From contig JADNYV010000059.1 in NCBI GenBank assembly GCA_015501055.1, positions 1 through 64,000 of the forward strand: a DNA stretch of 64,000 nucleotides, written 5' to 3'. The DNA is from Mucidula mucida (lineage: Eukaryota > Basidiomycota > Agaricomycetes > Agaricales > Physalacriaceae). Under the pieces are notes generated by a model. The model was not told where the DNA came from. It made no database searches and saw only the letters and a list, made by a program, of their open reading frames with translations. The position numbers were made by a program, and so were the translations under genes. Shown piece by piece: positions 38,449 to 52,537 of the stretch. The first letter of the stretch is position 1, and each line of letters starts with the position of its first letter.

Positions 38449-39435
38449 TCAGGAGGAGTAATCCATGCCGATAACCTTGACAGCCTCAACGATGCGCATA
38501 GCATCAGAAAGTACACCGTTCACCTCTTCACAGTGCTGGCCACTGCGAGAGACCTTGTATCCAGGACGACATTTGTGAACGGCACACACGCCAGACCTGC
38601 AGGAAACATCTGCGACCCCTGGTAGTGTCGTGCAATCCACTCCTAGGCCTTGGCCTGTCGTCGAGGTGAGCAGGTCCATGGGGCATCCACCGCCTACGAA
38701 AACAGATATACATGAGCAATGATTTTGAAGTCGAGCGACTCGAAACACTTACAGCTCTCGAGATCTCGCTGCGTATCGACACATTCCCAGTCCCGCGGCC
38801 CACCGCCGATGACACCGCACGCACTCCAACCGGACTTGCACGATTTCTGTGTTTGCTTGCCCCAGTACGCAAGGTCTCGTTTGTGGGGCAGCGATGCGAC
38901 GCCGGAGGGGCAGGCCTGTGACTGACAGTTGCCATTGCCGCAAAGGTTCTTGCTCTTGGGGCAGTAGCAGGTGGAACCCAACTTTGTAAACCCGTTCTGG
39001 CATTCGAAATCGCACAAGTTGCCCTGGGAGCACTTGGACTGACTGTTTCCGGGGAACGTGCATGTCGTGTGGGAAGCGTCCCGTGCGAGCTAGTGGAAGT
39101 GAGCTACTGGACGTCGGAGGACGAGTGGAAGGTGAACATACGAGTTCTGAGATACAGCTAAGGCCGTTGTCGTGCCCACCGAATTTGAGGATGTTCTTGG
39201 GGACGTCATTGCCCGAGTAGAGCCAGTTGACAAACTGGCTTTCGCACAGGCATATAGTAGTTGTCAGAGAGCCACAGTCAACTTTCTTGTTGTTGGTTGA
39301 CGAGGTAACGCTAACAGAGCCGCTGAAGCAACCACACCACTCTGTGGACGAGGAACGACGGATGAGCCCTTCGATCTCAGTCGCCTGAGAGGCGGCAAAC
39401 AGAGAGAGCGCAAGAAGCGCAGATAAAAAACGCAT
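38449..39435 (-). CDS. PriA-like cysteine-rich secreted protein
   Basis: Related to PriA proteins of Lentinula and other agaricomycetes, which are expressed around fruiting; the molecular role is unknown. Signal peptide MRFLSALLALSLFAASQA. An N-terminal Cys-rich part follows (EWCGCFSG, CLCESQFVNWLYSG, NGLSCISEL), then repeated small Cys units (CSQGNLCDFECQNGFTKLGS, CYCPKSKNLCGNGNCQS). The C-terminal PriA signature reads GVDCTTLPGVADVSCRSGVC, AVHKCRPGYKVSRSGQHCE and ends IGMDYSS. The many paired Cys point to a disulfide-rich extracellular or wall protein. Three introns. Confidence 0.85.
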
Positions 39436-40595
39436 GATGGGGGAGTATGCGTTGCCGTTAAAAGAGAGTGAGGATGGAAAGAATGTGGGGAAGCAAGGAA
39501 TGCGGGAAGGCAATGCTGACGAAATGAAGCGCATCGATACACATCTTATACCTGTCGACTTGTTTTCTCCCGTCCATGATCGTTCATGTACGTTCAAGTG
39601 TTAACGATCGTTGAGGTTCGTAAATAATCCTTTCCCCTGACGTTTCTAAAGTTGGACGCAGCAGCGCGCGGGGAGGGCGAGTATGAGAGGCTAGGCGTCG
39701 TCCTGATCGCGAATGGTGTGCGGAGGAAGACTTGTCGCGCCTATAATAAGTCTTGTAAAAATAGAGAGCTAAAGGAGGTCAAGTGCGCCAGTCGAGATAG
39801 TCGAGCTCGAAGCTATAAGTTAAGGTCCCACGTTGTATGGGGACCAATGTGAGTTTGCTTGAAAGTCCGAGTTGCCACAGAATCGTCCGTCACAAATGAG
39901 TCGAAGATGGGGCGAACCGGGAGCAGACTTCTAACATGCAGCTAAATCCAGGCCGTTGAAATGATCTTCAAAGGTCAACAAGAGTTCAGGAGCAAGTCAA
40001 GATCGCATTTTGCCGGACGGCCGCCGATCTCAGTATCACGTGGATACCGGCCCTAAAGTCTGCCTATAAAATGCTCGTTGAAATTTTATTGCAACTCTTC
40101 GTGCGGCAGCACGGCTATACACTGTTTCCCAACGTTGCTCATGGTTGCCTTTTCCATATCGTATGGAAATTCACGCGACCGTTCGAGTGTCAAGCCGTGT
40201 TCTGATCAACCGGACGTCTTAGTACCCAATGTCGTATTTCCTGCAGGTGGAAGACGATGGGTCGGTGGTTCGTACATTCATAGTAGCAGTATCTTTGTGG
40301 TCTTAGAATATACTGTGGCGCCCAATGCTCTGCTTAATTTCGTACAACTCCCTCTGCGGACGATATCTGACTAGTATGGGACCACTTTGCTGTATGTTAA
40401 ACAGATGAGGCAAGTTAACGCACGTTGTATGGGCACCTTCAATGTCATACACTCCCTGTACACTTCAATGGTATTCTCGGGGCAATTGTTAAGAGGCAAA
40501 GGAATCATTGTTCTTGTAAGGGTTGTGAAGTACAGCAAGCACGTCGTTTTAGATAGCATAAATGTCATTCAAAACCCCTCACTTCACAGAGTCTA
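39436..40595. other. Intergenic
   Basis: About 1.16 kb. Plus-strand ORFs at 39652-39852 and 40078-40374 have no domain. A TATAAAATG (40064-40072) stands before the second, but I see no gene behind it. Confidence 0.45.
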
Positions 40596-41433
40596 TCACT
40601 CGCTTTCTGCAATAAGGGCCACAATCATCCTAATGAAGAAAGTCAGTGGAGTTGAGCTAGCAGTTGGGCAAGCGACCCACCGGTACAGGTAGTAGAAAAA
40701 GGACAAAAGATAGAATCCGAGCTTGATAAAACTCTCTTTTTTGTGGCCACCGAGAGTCCTGAAGATTTCAGTAGCATCGTACATATGGTTCTTGTTCCGT
40801 ATTCTGGCACGTAAGTTAAGACGAGACACGATGTAAAAAGAGTGAGTCGCGTACTTGTTGGCGTTGAAAGCGACCAAAGGCAGGTTCAACAGGAACGCCG
40901 TCCATTGTCCAGAAATCAAAAACAGAACCGATAAGAACGCGTGTGCAATGTTTTCCGGCAGGACAAACTAATTATGACGTGAGCAGAATGTCATTCAACG
41001 CAGCAGCGGAACGGACCTGGTTCAGTTTGTTGCACAGGTCTATAGGATTTATGTAGTCGCATTCCAGGTCGGAGAACATGATGATCTGTATACGTGTCAA
41101 CACGTTGCGAAACGGGGCAGGCGGGGTAATAGAGATTCGGTTTCACGCGAATACACCGCCGGTAATAAAGGCACTCACGAAGAACACCATGCAGAACAAC
41201 AGCCCAGCCGCCATGAGGACGGCGAAAAGGAATAACCAGCCTGTATGCATTCCACAGCAAACACGGCGTAGTTGATGGTGACGAATGCAGCGTTGATGGG
41301 AGAATCAAAGATAGAGAACCACGACAGGCAAGTAACAAGAGAGAGAGAAATGGAGCATGAAAACGTCAGAAACAGTATGAACCATGGACTGAGAGGTGTC
41401 CAAAAGGCAACAGAACGCACCAGCACCACCCAT
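40596..41433 (-). CDS. ERV14: ERV14/cornichon ER export cargo receptor
   Basis: COPII adaptor that packs membrane cargo at ER exit sites. Six exons (minus): 41433-41421, 41240-41179, 41085-41017, 40967-40855, 40803 to about 40690, and a short last exon to 40596. The reading is [134 protein letters not shown]. All cornichon landmarks are present, including the cargo and COPII-binding middle and the conserved AESE end. The first exon is only 13 nt and is followed by a 180-nt intron, long for this window. Confidence 0.95.
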
Positions 41434-41695
41434 CTTTCAAAGTCGTTGGTTTCTCGTTAATCGAAAACAAAAAAAAAGTCGGTCTGCTGCGTAAAAGCAG
41501 TTTTAGTCAAAGTATGTCCAAATGAGTCGATAGGCGCAGTGAACTGACGAATGAGCAACGTCAAGAAGCGGAGGTCGTGGAGGCAAGGCAAGAGCAGAGC
41601 TGTCGCGTGAGGCCGCGTCACAAACTGAGATAGTCACAGCTCGATTTCATAAGACTCAGGTACGTGTACTCAATATTACAATTCTACTACAATCT

Positions 41696-43719
<2,024 letters not shown>

Positions 43720-44761
43720 GCGGGGACTGAAAGAAGGTATGAGGAGAACGGAGGATGGTACGGCGGTCCTTATATCAGTGCAACATGCTCTAGGCTCGTG
43801 ACAGTGCTTAGCGTCGTGCGAGGACACCACCAATCGATATTAAATCCATTTGTATAAGATACGCTGGGCAAACAAACATTAGATACTCTTGCCCTCCTCT
43901 ATAGAACACGATACTCGCCTGATGGTCCGCTGGCCATTGTGATGCATCAGCGTTTTGTGATGTTCCCATCAGCCTTAGAGCGATGGGCAGAGTGAAAGTG
44001 AGAACTAAGGTCCACAATCAGAAGTCAGCGGAGCCCATGAAGGACGGAAGTCAATTACAAAAGCGTATGATGAGCGCTCATCTGGAGTGAACGTGCAATG
44101 TCTTTGTGAACATACCATTCGACTTATTGAAATTCCGGATTGACAGTGATGAATATGTTCATGATGGAACACAGCCTGGTTGAGGTGAATAAAGCGTGGT
44201 GATTTGCATTAGGGCCATGTGTGAGGGGACATATGGCGCTTCACTGGGGACAATGACGGTTGGTAGCAAATCATGCACCATGTCCCGAAACGAAAGTCGT
44301 GATATTTCTTGATCAAGAATATCCGGCTTTTACCGGTGCCTCTCAACTCAAACGTTCATCGCTCCGGCGAGCTCTACCGCTGTTCCTGCCTGCCCGGATA
44401 CTCTCAGCTGATTCCTCTATGCCCGACAATACCGACTGGGGTATCCTAAGGCCATCGGCCTCGCGCAATGCTAAAGATAGTAACCTCTTGATCGATGCTC
44501 GTACTTTACTTCGTCAAATCAGTTCGCTATCCATTACCGTCAACATTGATGTTACTGTATGTGACTATGCCCCAAAACTGCCTCGGCCACACCGTACTTG
44601 ATGGATCTGCCTCAAAACTACAGAAGCTGATGCATTGATGATCATGCAGAAGCAAGCAGCTGTGCATCAGCCGTATCTCTCGGCTTCAGCTGTCTCTTGG
44701 GTATCACATCCAGGCAGCCGTCCTCCACGAGTACTACCACCTTCCACTTCAGCACTCAAGA
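43720..44761. other. Divergent intergenic region, halogenase 2 / MFS transporter
   Basis: About 1.04 kb between two start codons, so it should hold both promoters. A TATAT on the minus strand (about 43771-43776) lies some 55 bp before the halogenase ATG. ORFs at 43808-44017 (-) and 44260-44601 (+) lack domains; the second has no ATG start. Confidence 0.5.
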
Positions 44762-46731
44762 ATGTCTGGCGATTACTCTACTGCGTCCCTCGCTGTTACC
44801 GCTACTCCAGTCGCAACACCCAGCCGCACATCTCTTGCGACACCTGAGAAGAAAGAACCTCCGATCCCTCCAATTGAATTTCCAGAGGGAGGATATTCTG
44901 GCTGGGCGACCGTCGTTGGAGCGTAAGGTCGCCATCATCGTACAATAGGCTGCATTAATGAGTTATTCTAGTTGGATCATTCAATTCTGCACGTTCGGGT
45001 ATGCTATTACCTCGAGACCATGTACTCGTCATTCTGACGCTTTTCTCTAGTTACACTAACGCGTTCGGAGTATACCAAGGTCAGTTAACCTCGTTCAACA
45101 CCACTCATTTACCGTCGCACAGATTTCTATGTTCGGAATATCTCAACAACTATTCTTCGTCGACGATAAGGGATTATGTCTCCACGCGGCTACACGTTCT
45201 AACCGTGCGCCTCTTCAGCTGGATTGGGAGCGTACAAATAATGCTTCTCTTTTCCGTCGGTCTCTTTTCTGGACGTGCATTCGACCGAGGCTACTTGCAA
45301 GTCTCCTGTGTTGCTTCGCCAATTTAGCTGACTATCGAGCAGTTACCATCTTCTTATCGGGGCTTCCTCCTACTATCGCTGTCACTGTTTATGCTTTCAC
45401 TCACGAAGCCGCACCAATATTATCAGGTATGTCCAACTTCGAATGTGTATGTAACGCCAACTCTGGCAGATCTTCTTATGTCAAGGTCTGGGTGCCGGAA
45501 TTGCATTCGGGATGCTGTACGTTCCCGCTATGAGCGTAATTGCTCAGTACTTCAGGCAACGTCGAGCTCTGGCTATGGGAATTGTGACATCAGGTAAGCA
45601 ATACCGTTTTTGGCCGAGTTCCGGACGCTTTGCTTATGGCGGCGCTCTAGGGAGCTCCCTTGGTGGCGTTCTTCATCCAATAATGCTGAATAATCTCTTC
45701 CACGGCCAAGTCGGTTTCCAAAACGGAGTACGGGCCAGCGCAGGACTGGTTTCTGGTCTAATGCTTTAGCAATAGCTCTGATGCGTACAAGACTGCCTCC
45801 GGGCAAACCAACCGACATGGTGCCGAAGCTGAAAGCTTTCTCGCGCGATTCCCATACGTCCTAGCCGTCATCGGGTCCGTTTTCATGTCTGATACGCTGA
45901 TTTTTTTTTTATGAACGCTTTTAGATCTTTTTTCTCAATGTCTGGACTTCTGATTCCCTTCTTCTATCTCCAACTCGATGCGATAACCCATAATATTGAC
46001 GCATCATTATCTTTCTACGTGGTAAGTTCAATACAACCTCATGATTGTTCCGCCCTCATGCGAAGCCACAGCTCGCAATCCTAAACGGCGCTAGTGTGGT
46101 AGGCCGCATCCTTTCCAGTGTATTGGCTCTTCCACTTGGGGTCTTCAATCTCGTCATACCGTGCACGATGGCGTGCAGTGTCCTGGTATTCTGTCTCAGT
46201 GCGGGAAGCGCTGTAGCGCCACTTCTCATTATCTCTGTTCTCTATGGTTTCTTCTCCGGGCCTGTGAGAACCTTTCCCTGTTCTTCAAGCTTATTATCGA
46301 GGTCAACTGATAATGGACCCAGTTGTATCTCTTCTAGCACCGATGTTAGCGGCCCTTGCTCATGACATGAGCGAGATCGGAGCGCGAATGGGTGTATGCT
46401 TCTTCTTCCTCGGTGTGTGACCGTTGTGCCTTCAAGTTCTGATGCGCAGCTAATCTGTCTCGTTAAGGTTTGCTTCTCTCATTGGTACTTACTTCTTGCT
46501 CGTGGTTTGATGCTGTTTTGATGATCATGAAAGGAACGCCGATCGCTGGTCTTGTACTCTCGTCCCACTTCATTTGGTGGAAGCCGTGGGTGTTCTCTGG
46601 GGTAAAATCGCGTCCACTTCTCCTCGTGCGCTGTTCTCATGCCTTCCCAGTGCCTCTTGTTTGCAGGTTCAATGTTCCTGCTTGGATGTAGGACACTGCT
46701 AGCGGGTCAGAAAAAGACACAGAGGCTTTAG
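44762..46731 (+). CDS. MFS transporter, monocarboxylate-porter-like
   Basis: Twelve-helix major facilitator of the fungal MCT-like group, plasma membrane. A Ser/Thr/Pro-rich cytosolic start (MSGDYSTASLAVTATPVATP) leads to PEGGYSGWATVVGAW (the group's opening motif), FGYTNAFGVYQ and FYVREYL. Then SWIGSVQIMLLFSVGLFSGR, GLGAGIAFGMLYVPAMSVIA with QYFRQRRALAMGIVTSGSSL (MCT signature), KAFSRD, PFFYLQLDAITHNIDASLSF, VGRILSSVLALPLGVFNLVI, and IGARMGVCFFFLG. It ends AGQKKTQRL. About ten introns. Relatives move carboxylates or small metabolites. Head-to-head position with halogenase 2 allows a role in exporting its product, but that is inference only. Confidence 0.9.
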
Positions 46732-47654
46732 ATTTCACGTCAATCATTCTCTCTCCCCATCATAGAAAAATGTATATGAAAATCAGGTCCTGTCACGTTC
46801 CTAACATTGAATTCAATGAGATCCCGTGCTGAGCCCTGACAAACATTCGTGAGAGACAGTAAGCTACCTGTCCTCCTCGTCTGACGCGACGAAGGCTCAT
46901 ATCGGAATTATGGCTCCAACTGCACCCTATGGGCATAACTGCACGCATGGCTATCATGTTCCTGTCGACTTGGACACCTTCTATCTATCATATTGACTGT
47001 CCATTGTCCAACGTCCTTCCGTCCATCCCGTCCAGTGATTCCGCCTTCGTCGAATTGTCGAGTAGCCTCGTCTGAACGACGACGACCAGTAGCAACGCAT
47101 ATCAATCAGTCTCTCTTACCTCTTACACTGCAGTAACGAGGTACTAGCGAGTACACAACCAGCCCTCAGCGCAGCATTCAACACATAAATAATTATATTG
47201 AGAAGACATCAGAATCTCAGACGCCACCAATAGACAAGAGAATCAGGCATGCCCAAACAGAACGTTTACACGCGTTTCCGGGTCCACGAAAGGTAGTCGA
47301 ACTTCGGAAAAAAGGCACGAAGAGCAGAGAGTTCCTTCCATGCCGGCCGATCCCACGTATGATTTACATCAAACATTGATATCAACTTTCAACAGCGTAC
47401 ATCACTCAACATATCTGACATCAGCGTCCTAGTGACCCACCCGATGCAAGCAACGGATGACTAGGACCGACAGTCTCCGGGCAGGAGAATGATATCGAGC
47501 AGGTGGAGGAGCCTTGATGGATCAATGATGGTAGGACCCAGCATCAACGCGTATACCCTCTAGGCAGGTACGGAGTGGTATTGAGTGCGGCTACATACAT
47601 ATAAACTCATGAAGAAAGAGCTGGTCATCCGTACGCCAATCGTCCGCCGCTGCA
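46732..47654. other. Intergenic
   Basis: About 920 bp. A CATATAAAC box at about 47598-47606 stands some 50 bp before the next start codon. No gene seen. Confidence 0.5.
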
Positions 47655-49312
47655 ATGTCCTCGACCGTTCTGCCAGGTGTCCCCTCCGATATTGACCTCA
47701 TGTAAGTTGCAACAAGTGTCGGAAAATAGTAGTGCTGATTCGCGCTCGATTAGCAATGGGCCTATGGTAAGATTGTCACCGGCCAGGCCATAACGGTCGC
47801 TTACTCTCGCTCGTAGCTCTTGGGTAACCTCTTCGGCTACATGTTCTACGGGATCCTGGTCGTGCAGGTCTTCATCTACGTCAATCGTTTCCAGAAGGAT
47901 GCGAAGTGGATGAAAGGTCTTGGTTGGTCATCTAGTTCGGTTAGCCTAGCACTGCATTCTGACCCAGCACCGAAGTATGGTTTGTCCTCGGCGTCGACAC
48001 GCTCATGTCCATCCTGCTCACCATCGCGGCATGGGATGGACTGGCCAAAGGCTGGGGAGACCTAAGGACACTCAGCGAGCTTGACTGGCCGTTCAACGCA
48101 CTCCCTTGCCTGTCGGGTTTAGGTAAGTCAACCCACCAAAGGAGTGCATTGCGCCGTACTAAACCCCACATACTTAGTTTCCTCCACCGTCCACGTCTTT
48201 TTCTGTTGGAGGATCTGGAAACTTGCCAAGATTGTCAGCATACCTATCCTCATCATGGCGGTAAGGTCTCCATTGATTTCGAGGTTTCACAATCTAAACT
48301 GCTGGCAAGATATCGCTAACATCCTGGGGCATGGCCAGCTACTGCGGTGTCACTGTAAGTCGTCAAAAATGTGCTTTAGAGGAGCGATACTCACAAGGAG
48401 GATAGTCTGTTGCCATTGGAGTGGCGCGCATTGGAGAACTGCGGCCATACGTGATTGTCAGTCACAAATGCGACTTATAGAAATGAGGAGGTACTAACAA
48501 CACCTCGCAGGTCTGGCTCGGTGGAAGTGCAATTGCTGATGCGATTGTAACCGCTACCATGGTGTTCATTGTAAGCCTTTCCCCTCCCGCCGCCCGAAAT
48601 AACCTAACATCCGGCGATCGCGTCAGCTTTTCCGCGCTGGCGCCAAATCAGCATTCTCCCAAACCAGCTCTGTCGTTTCCAAACTCATCACCCTCACGGT
48701 CGAGACTGGCATGACCACCACCACTGGGGCACTGATTGAGTTGATTTTCTTCTTCGCTTTCCCACACAACAACATGCACTTCCTTCCGTGAGCATGCGTC
48801 TCCTTGATAAGCGTAACTCCGGATTGACGATCTTTCCCATGATGTTACAGATTCCTTTTTTTGGCTAAGCTGTGAGTTCGAAATGCACACATCAGATGGC
48901 GAGAGGTACTCACTAGATCTGATAGATACTCAAACACTCTCCTGGCTACACTCAATGCGCGCGCTGCCTTTAACGGAGAGCGTCGCGGAACGCATCCAGC
49001 CGCTCTTTGGGATGATGATGTTTCATCATCAACCCAGCTGTCCTCGCGGGGAAAAGTTCCATACAATGGCGTTCAAATCACCACCGCCACTACACGGCAT
49101 GCCGACCACGAGCTCGTCGTTATAGTACGTCCTTGATGTCGTGACGAGAGCGATAACTCCTGACCATCCTTTAGTCTGAAGGTAGATCTGCCGGCCTCGC
49201 TGCACAAACATATCCTCCAAGTGCATACAACCCCTACTCTCCCGAATACCAGGGCAAAAAGGCCGACTTTATAGATTTCGAAGCGGAGCATCAGAACGAT
49301 GGTCGAGTTTAA
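47655..49312 (+). CDS. DUF6534 seven-helix membrane protein
   Basis: Member of a large agaricomycete family of unknown function. It starts MSSTVLPGVPSDIDLINGPM; helices follow: LGNLFGYMFYGILVVQVFIY, VWFVLGVDTLMSILLTIAAW, VSSTVHVFFCWRIWKLAKIV, VWLGGSAIADAIVTATMVFI, and TGALIELIFFFAFPHNNMHF. The conserved end of the domain reads LYSNTLLATLNARAAFNGER. A soluble tail of about 100 residues (PYSPEYQGKKADFIDFEAEH) ends QNDGRV. About eight short introns. Such proteins often occur as large paralog sets; ligand and function are unknown. Confidence 0.86.
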
Positions 49313-49902
49313 TCGCAGAACCTGCAATTAATTATTGCTAGCGGGCGGACATTTTAGCCTTCTGGCGTTTGTATTTCGATGAGACTGTTGTACGATGGTG
49401 TCGAGCTTTAACCTTATTTCAGTATTTGTTGTATCCATCTGGAAAATAAAAGTGGCCAGATGATAGTTCAGTCACTTCCACCTAAACACATGCTTACAAC
49501 ATCGTTCAGAATCACCTGCAGGACCAGCTTCAGTAAAAGAGTCAACGTAAAGAATTGGGAACGTACTCAGAAATAGGTCTGGTGATATGAAAGCGTACTG
49601 ACGCACATACGTCTTACGAGAATGCTCGAGAGCCAAGAAATTTCACAACAATGTGTTATTGTCAAGAAGGGAGCTGGATGGTGGATAAGTCCATATGCAT
49701 CGTGAAAGGCGAAGAGACTCACTGATGACATGACCCACTCTGCCAGTAAACTATCGACAGGATAGGTACATGTACAACAAGGTCATTGCCCAACACCAGA
49801 GAGGAAAATGGATAGCAGATCGAGATGGCACGACAGTATAAATCACAAGCAGCATGGATGGAGAAGAGAGGGAGGCGCGAGAGAAAGCAGAAATGGTTGA
49901 GT
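49313..49902. other. Intergenic, convergent
   Basis: About 590 bp between convergent stops. No ORF, repeat or RNA gene supported. Confidence 0.5.
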
Positions 49903-50887
49903 TTAGTCGATGTCCATTTTCTTGCCCCTGCCGCCACCTCGTCTATCACCGCCACCTCCTCTCCGACCTCGTCCACCCCGGCCTCTTCCTCGACCACTGC
50001 CCCTTGATTGAGTGTAATCTTTGGGATCGGTCCCAGGGGGTGCGACGAGTACCTGTGCCCGAGGATCCTGGATCATCGCATCCGACCTCATTTTCCTAAA
50101 ATACAGTAAGCAACCCCGTCAAAAAATGAGCATAGCTGAACATACGATCCACTGTCCGCCGAGCCTCCCATTAGTATATCCACACTGCCCTCCTGCTTCG
50201 CAATACTCATGCCATTAGCACCCTGTAGCCGGTTGGCCAATATAGGCGCTGCGTTGAACCCAACGACATGCACTGAAAGAGTTTTCCCATCGGCTTGCTG
50301 CTTGTCAAACGTCCTGACAGCTGTCTGTGCGTCCTTGGGATTCTTGAAGGTAACTCGAATCTTCAATTCGCCACCCCCAGGAACGGACTTTGCAGAGATT
50401 ATTTCGCCACAGCGTTTGAAGATAGTTTTGACGTCGTCCGCTGTTGTCCCCGCCACCAAACCACTGACTTCAACTGTATTGTCTTGTCCAGTACTAGCTC
50501 CTTTTATGGTGAGATGGCCGCCAGTAGCTCCTTCCACGCCGCCAACAAATAGGCGAGTGCGCACTGGCACGCCAGGAATCGGTGCGACGTTGAGACGAGC
50601 ACCCAGATTGTTTTCGCGCTCGAACATATCGTGGGACCATTGCTTGTCGCTGTTGCCTTTTCCTGGGCGATTCTGAAAAAGATTAGACAAAGTGGCGCTT
50701 AGGCAAGTAAGACACGAACATAAGGCGTAGAAGAGCGACTTGATTGACCACCACGACCGTTACGTATGGGTCCAGTTGGCCCGGGAGTCACATTCATGCG
50801 TTCGAGGAGAGATGTCATGGTCGTCGTGGTCGAGGTGAATGGGCGCCCTGGTGGCTGTGTGTCGACGTGCCTGCCAAATGCGGACAT
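49903..50887 (-). CDS. RRM protein of Aly/REF (Yra1/Mlo3) type
   Basis: Probable mRNA export adaptor of the TREX complex, nuclear. The N-terminus MSAFGRHVDTQPPGRPFTST is followed by MTSLLERMNVTPG. A linker has TRLFVGGVEGATGG, then one RRM: TVEVSGLVAGTTADDVKTIF, KRCGEIISAKSVPGGGELKI, RVTFKNPKDAQTAVRTFDKQ. The C-terminus is an RGG tail (GRGRGRGGRGRRGGGGDRR) ending RGKKMDID. Single RRM plus RGG and an acidic end fits Aly/REF; the RRM is divergent, so other RGG-RRM proteins cannot be excluded. Three exons. Confidence 0.78.
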
Positions 50888-50931
50888 GGCTTAAAACGGT
50901 CAAGGAAGAGCATGAATTCAGCGGAAGTCTG

Positions 50932-51003
50932 GCGCATACCGTTGCCGAGACGTTCATGGTCTGTTTTCGGCGACATTACCTGGGCCTGCCGTCTGGAGAC
51001 CCA
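50932..51003 (+). repeat. Left terminal inverted repeat
   Basis: Begins GCGCATACCGTTGCCGAGAC; matches the reverse complement of 51947-52018. Confidence 0.75.
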
Positions 51004-51946
51004 GGTCAGCTACTGTCCCGCCAACCCCAGTGCCGACCCAGCGCCAACCTCAGCATAATCGGGCGCCAGTCCAATGAACGCAGGGCACGCCGAGGTGTTT
51101 CAGACGTGTTGAGATCTCCTACCACTGGGTGACCTCCATCTTAATGCTCAACCTATTCCAGTCAGTGCCCACGGCGCGTCCTGTCCTCTCATGAGTGGTG
51201 TTTTCTAATTTCCGCGCTCTCTTCATTCCACATCCTCAGCGCATATCGGCATCGTACTATTTTGTGGCTATGTGTTCTTAACCTTTTTCAAGCACTTCAC
51301 ATATATGTACTATAGCTTAACCTCCTTATTGTTTGAGAGTTTCTCTGATTGTTGAGTTTATGCAAGGATGATTGTTAAGTGAGTGCATATATTCCTCTTA
51401 CTAAACATAATGGCAGCACTCACACATCCCCACCTTACTGAGGTCAGAAATAACATGTTGTGTCAAGGACTCGAGGCTAATCCTCTTCGAGTGGCTTCAA
51501 TCATGTGAGTGTTTCTCTCTTGCATTCACGATATCGCGTGCGCGCGTGTTTGGCGCTCATCCTACCTGTCTTTGGCGCTTTCTCATTCCGCGGACGCGAC
51601 ACGGATCTTCCTGGAGTGTCCTCGGCGCGTTTGCTATGCATACTTAGCATACTCCGTTGCTGTATGTTCTTCCAGTGCTGCCCCGAACTTGAGACAACTC
51701 ACAAGCACGTTGTCAAGACCCGCCCATCGTAGTACTTACTTCGTCTCACCTTGTCTCTCTAGAAGATGCTCTCCTTTCCTTTGTTCAATTTCTTCATCCA
51801 CCCTTGTGAAACAAGTCTGTCACAATGTATTGGTATGGAGGTTGTATGGAGGAGAGCTTGTTTTTTATCCTGGAATGCAAGACAATCATTTTTTGATGTT
51901 CAGTTGTGCGGGATGGCGGGGCTTGGGCGGGGGCCATGCGCATTAC

Positions 51947-52018
51947 CTAGGGTCCGGACGGTAGGCCCAGGTAATGTCGCCGAAAACAGACCATGAACGT
52001 CTCGGCAACGGTAGGCGC
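51947..52018 (-). repeat. Right terminal inverted repeat
   Basis: Reverse complement begins GCGCCTACCGTTGCCGAGAC, one mismatch from the left copy over these 20 nt. Confidence 0.75.
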
Positions 52019-52537
52019 AATGGTCCAGAGCATCTTTTATGGCGTGGAAGAACGATATCAGGACGACGTCCAAGACTCGGAGACCTTGGTTCGGAAGAGG
52101 TCTCACCGGTTATCTGTCTATCCGTCCACCGACGTCCGATTCGGTGTGCGCTATTCAGTTCGCATCGATATTTACGGTAGGATACGAGAATCTCGCACCA
52201 ACTCTTCATGGTTACTACTACGAACGACACTTCTTCAACCTCGGAATGTATTGTCTCCCGTGCTCGTGAACAGCCCACTCTTGTGTACCTCGGCCCGACA
52301 GGCTTGGAGTATCACGATATTCGGTCCAATACCTTCACCTCGGCTAGCTGACGCCCAGGATATAGCAGACTTGTCCCTTATGTGGACATGGTTCCCCAAC
52401 CAAACCGAAAGCAGGGCTGACAGGTTGTGAAACAGTATGGAACTCAGAAGGACGAGTATTTGAATAGATACCCCAACTCATGCTATAAAGGTCGCGCCAG
52501 TTTGTACATCGAACCATTCCCAATAACCTCCCCAGTC
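52019..52537. other. Intergenic before acyl-CoA ligase 1
   Basis: About 520 bp. ORFs on both strands show no domain. Upstream region of the ligase. Confidence 0.45.
52484..52490 (+). promoter_or_regulatory. TATA box of acyl-CoA ligase 1
   Basis: TATAAAG about 50 bp upstream of the start codon at 52538, a normal distance for a short leader. Confidence 0.5.

Larger units (their letters stand above)
50932..52018. mobile_element. Probable non-autonomous DNA transposon with 72-bp terminal inverted repeats
   Basis: Two near-identical segments face each other: 50932-51003 (+) and 51947-52018 (reverse complement). They share TACCGTTGCCGAGACGTTCA and the following TGGTCTGTTTTCGGCGACAT, with only a few mismatches and a 2-nt gap near the inner end. 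The 1.09-kb unit between them has no ORF with a recognisable transposase domain. I found no clear target-site duplication at the edges. The unit lies just upstream of the Aly/REF-like start codon, so it may have altered that promoter. Confidence 0.62.
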
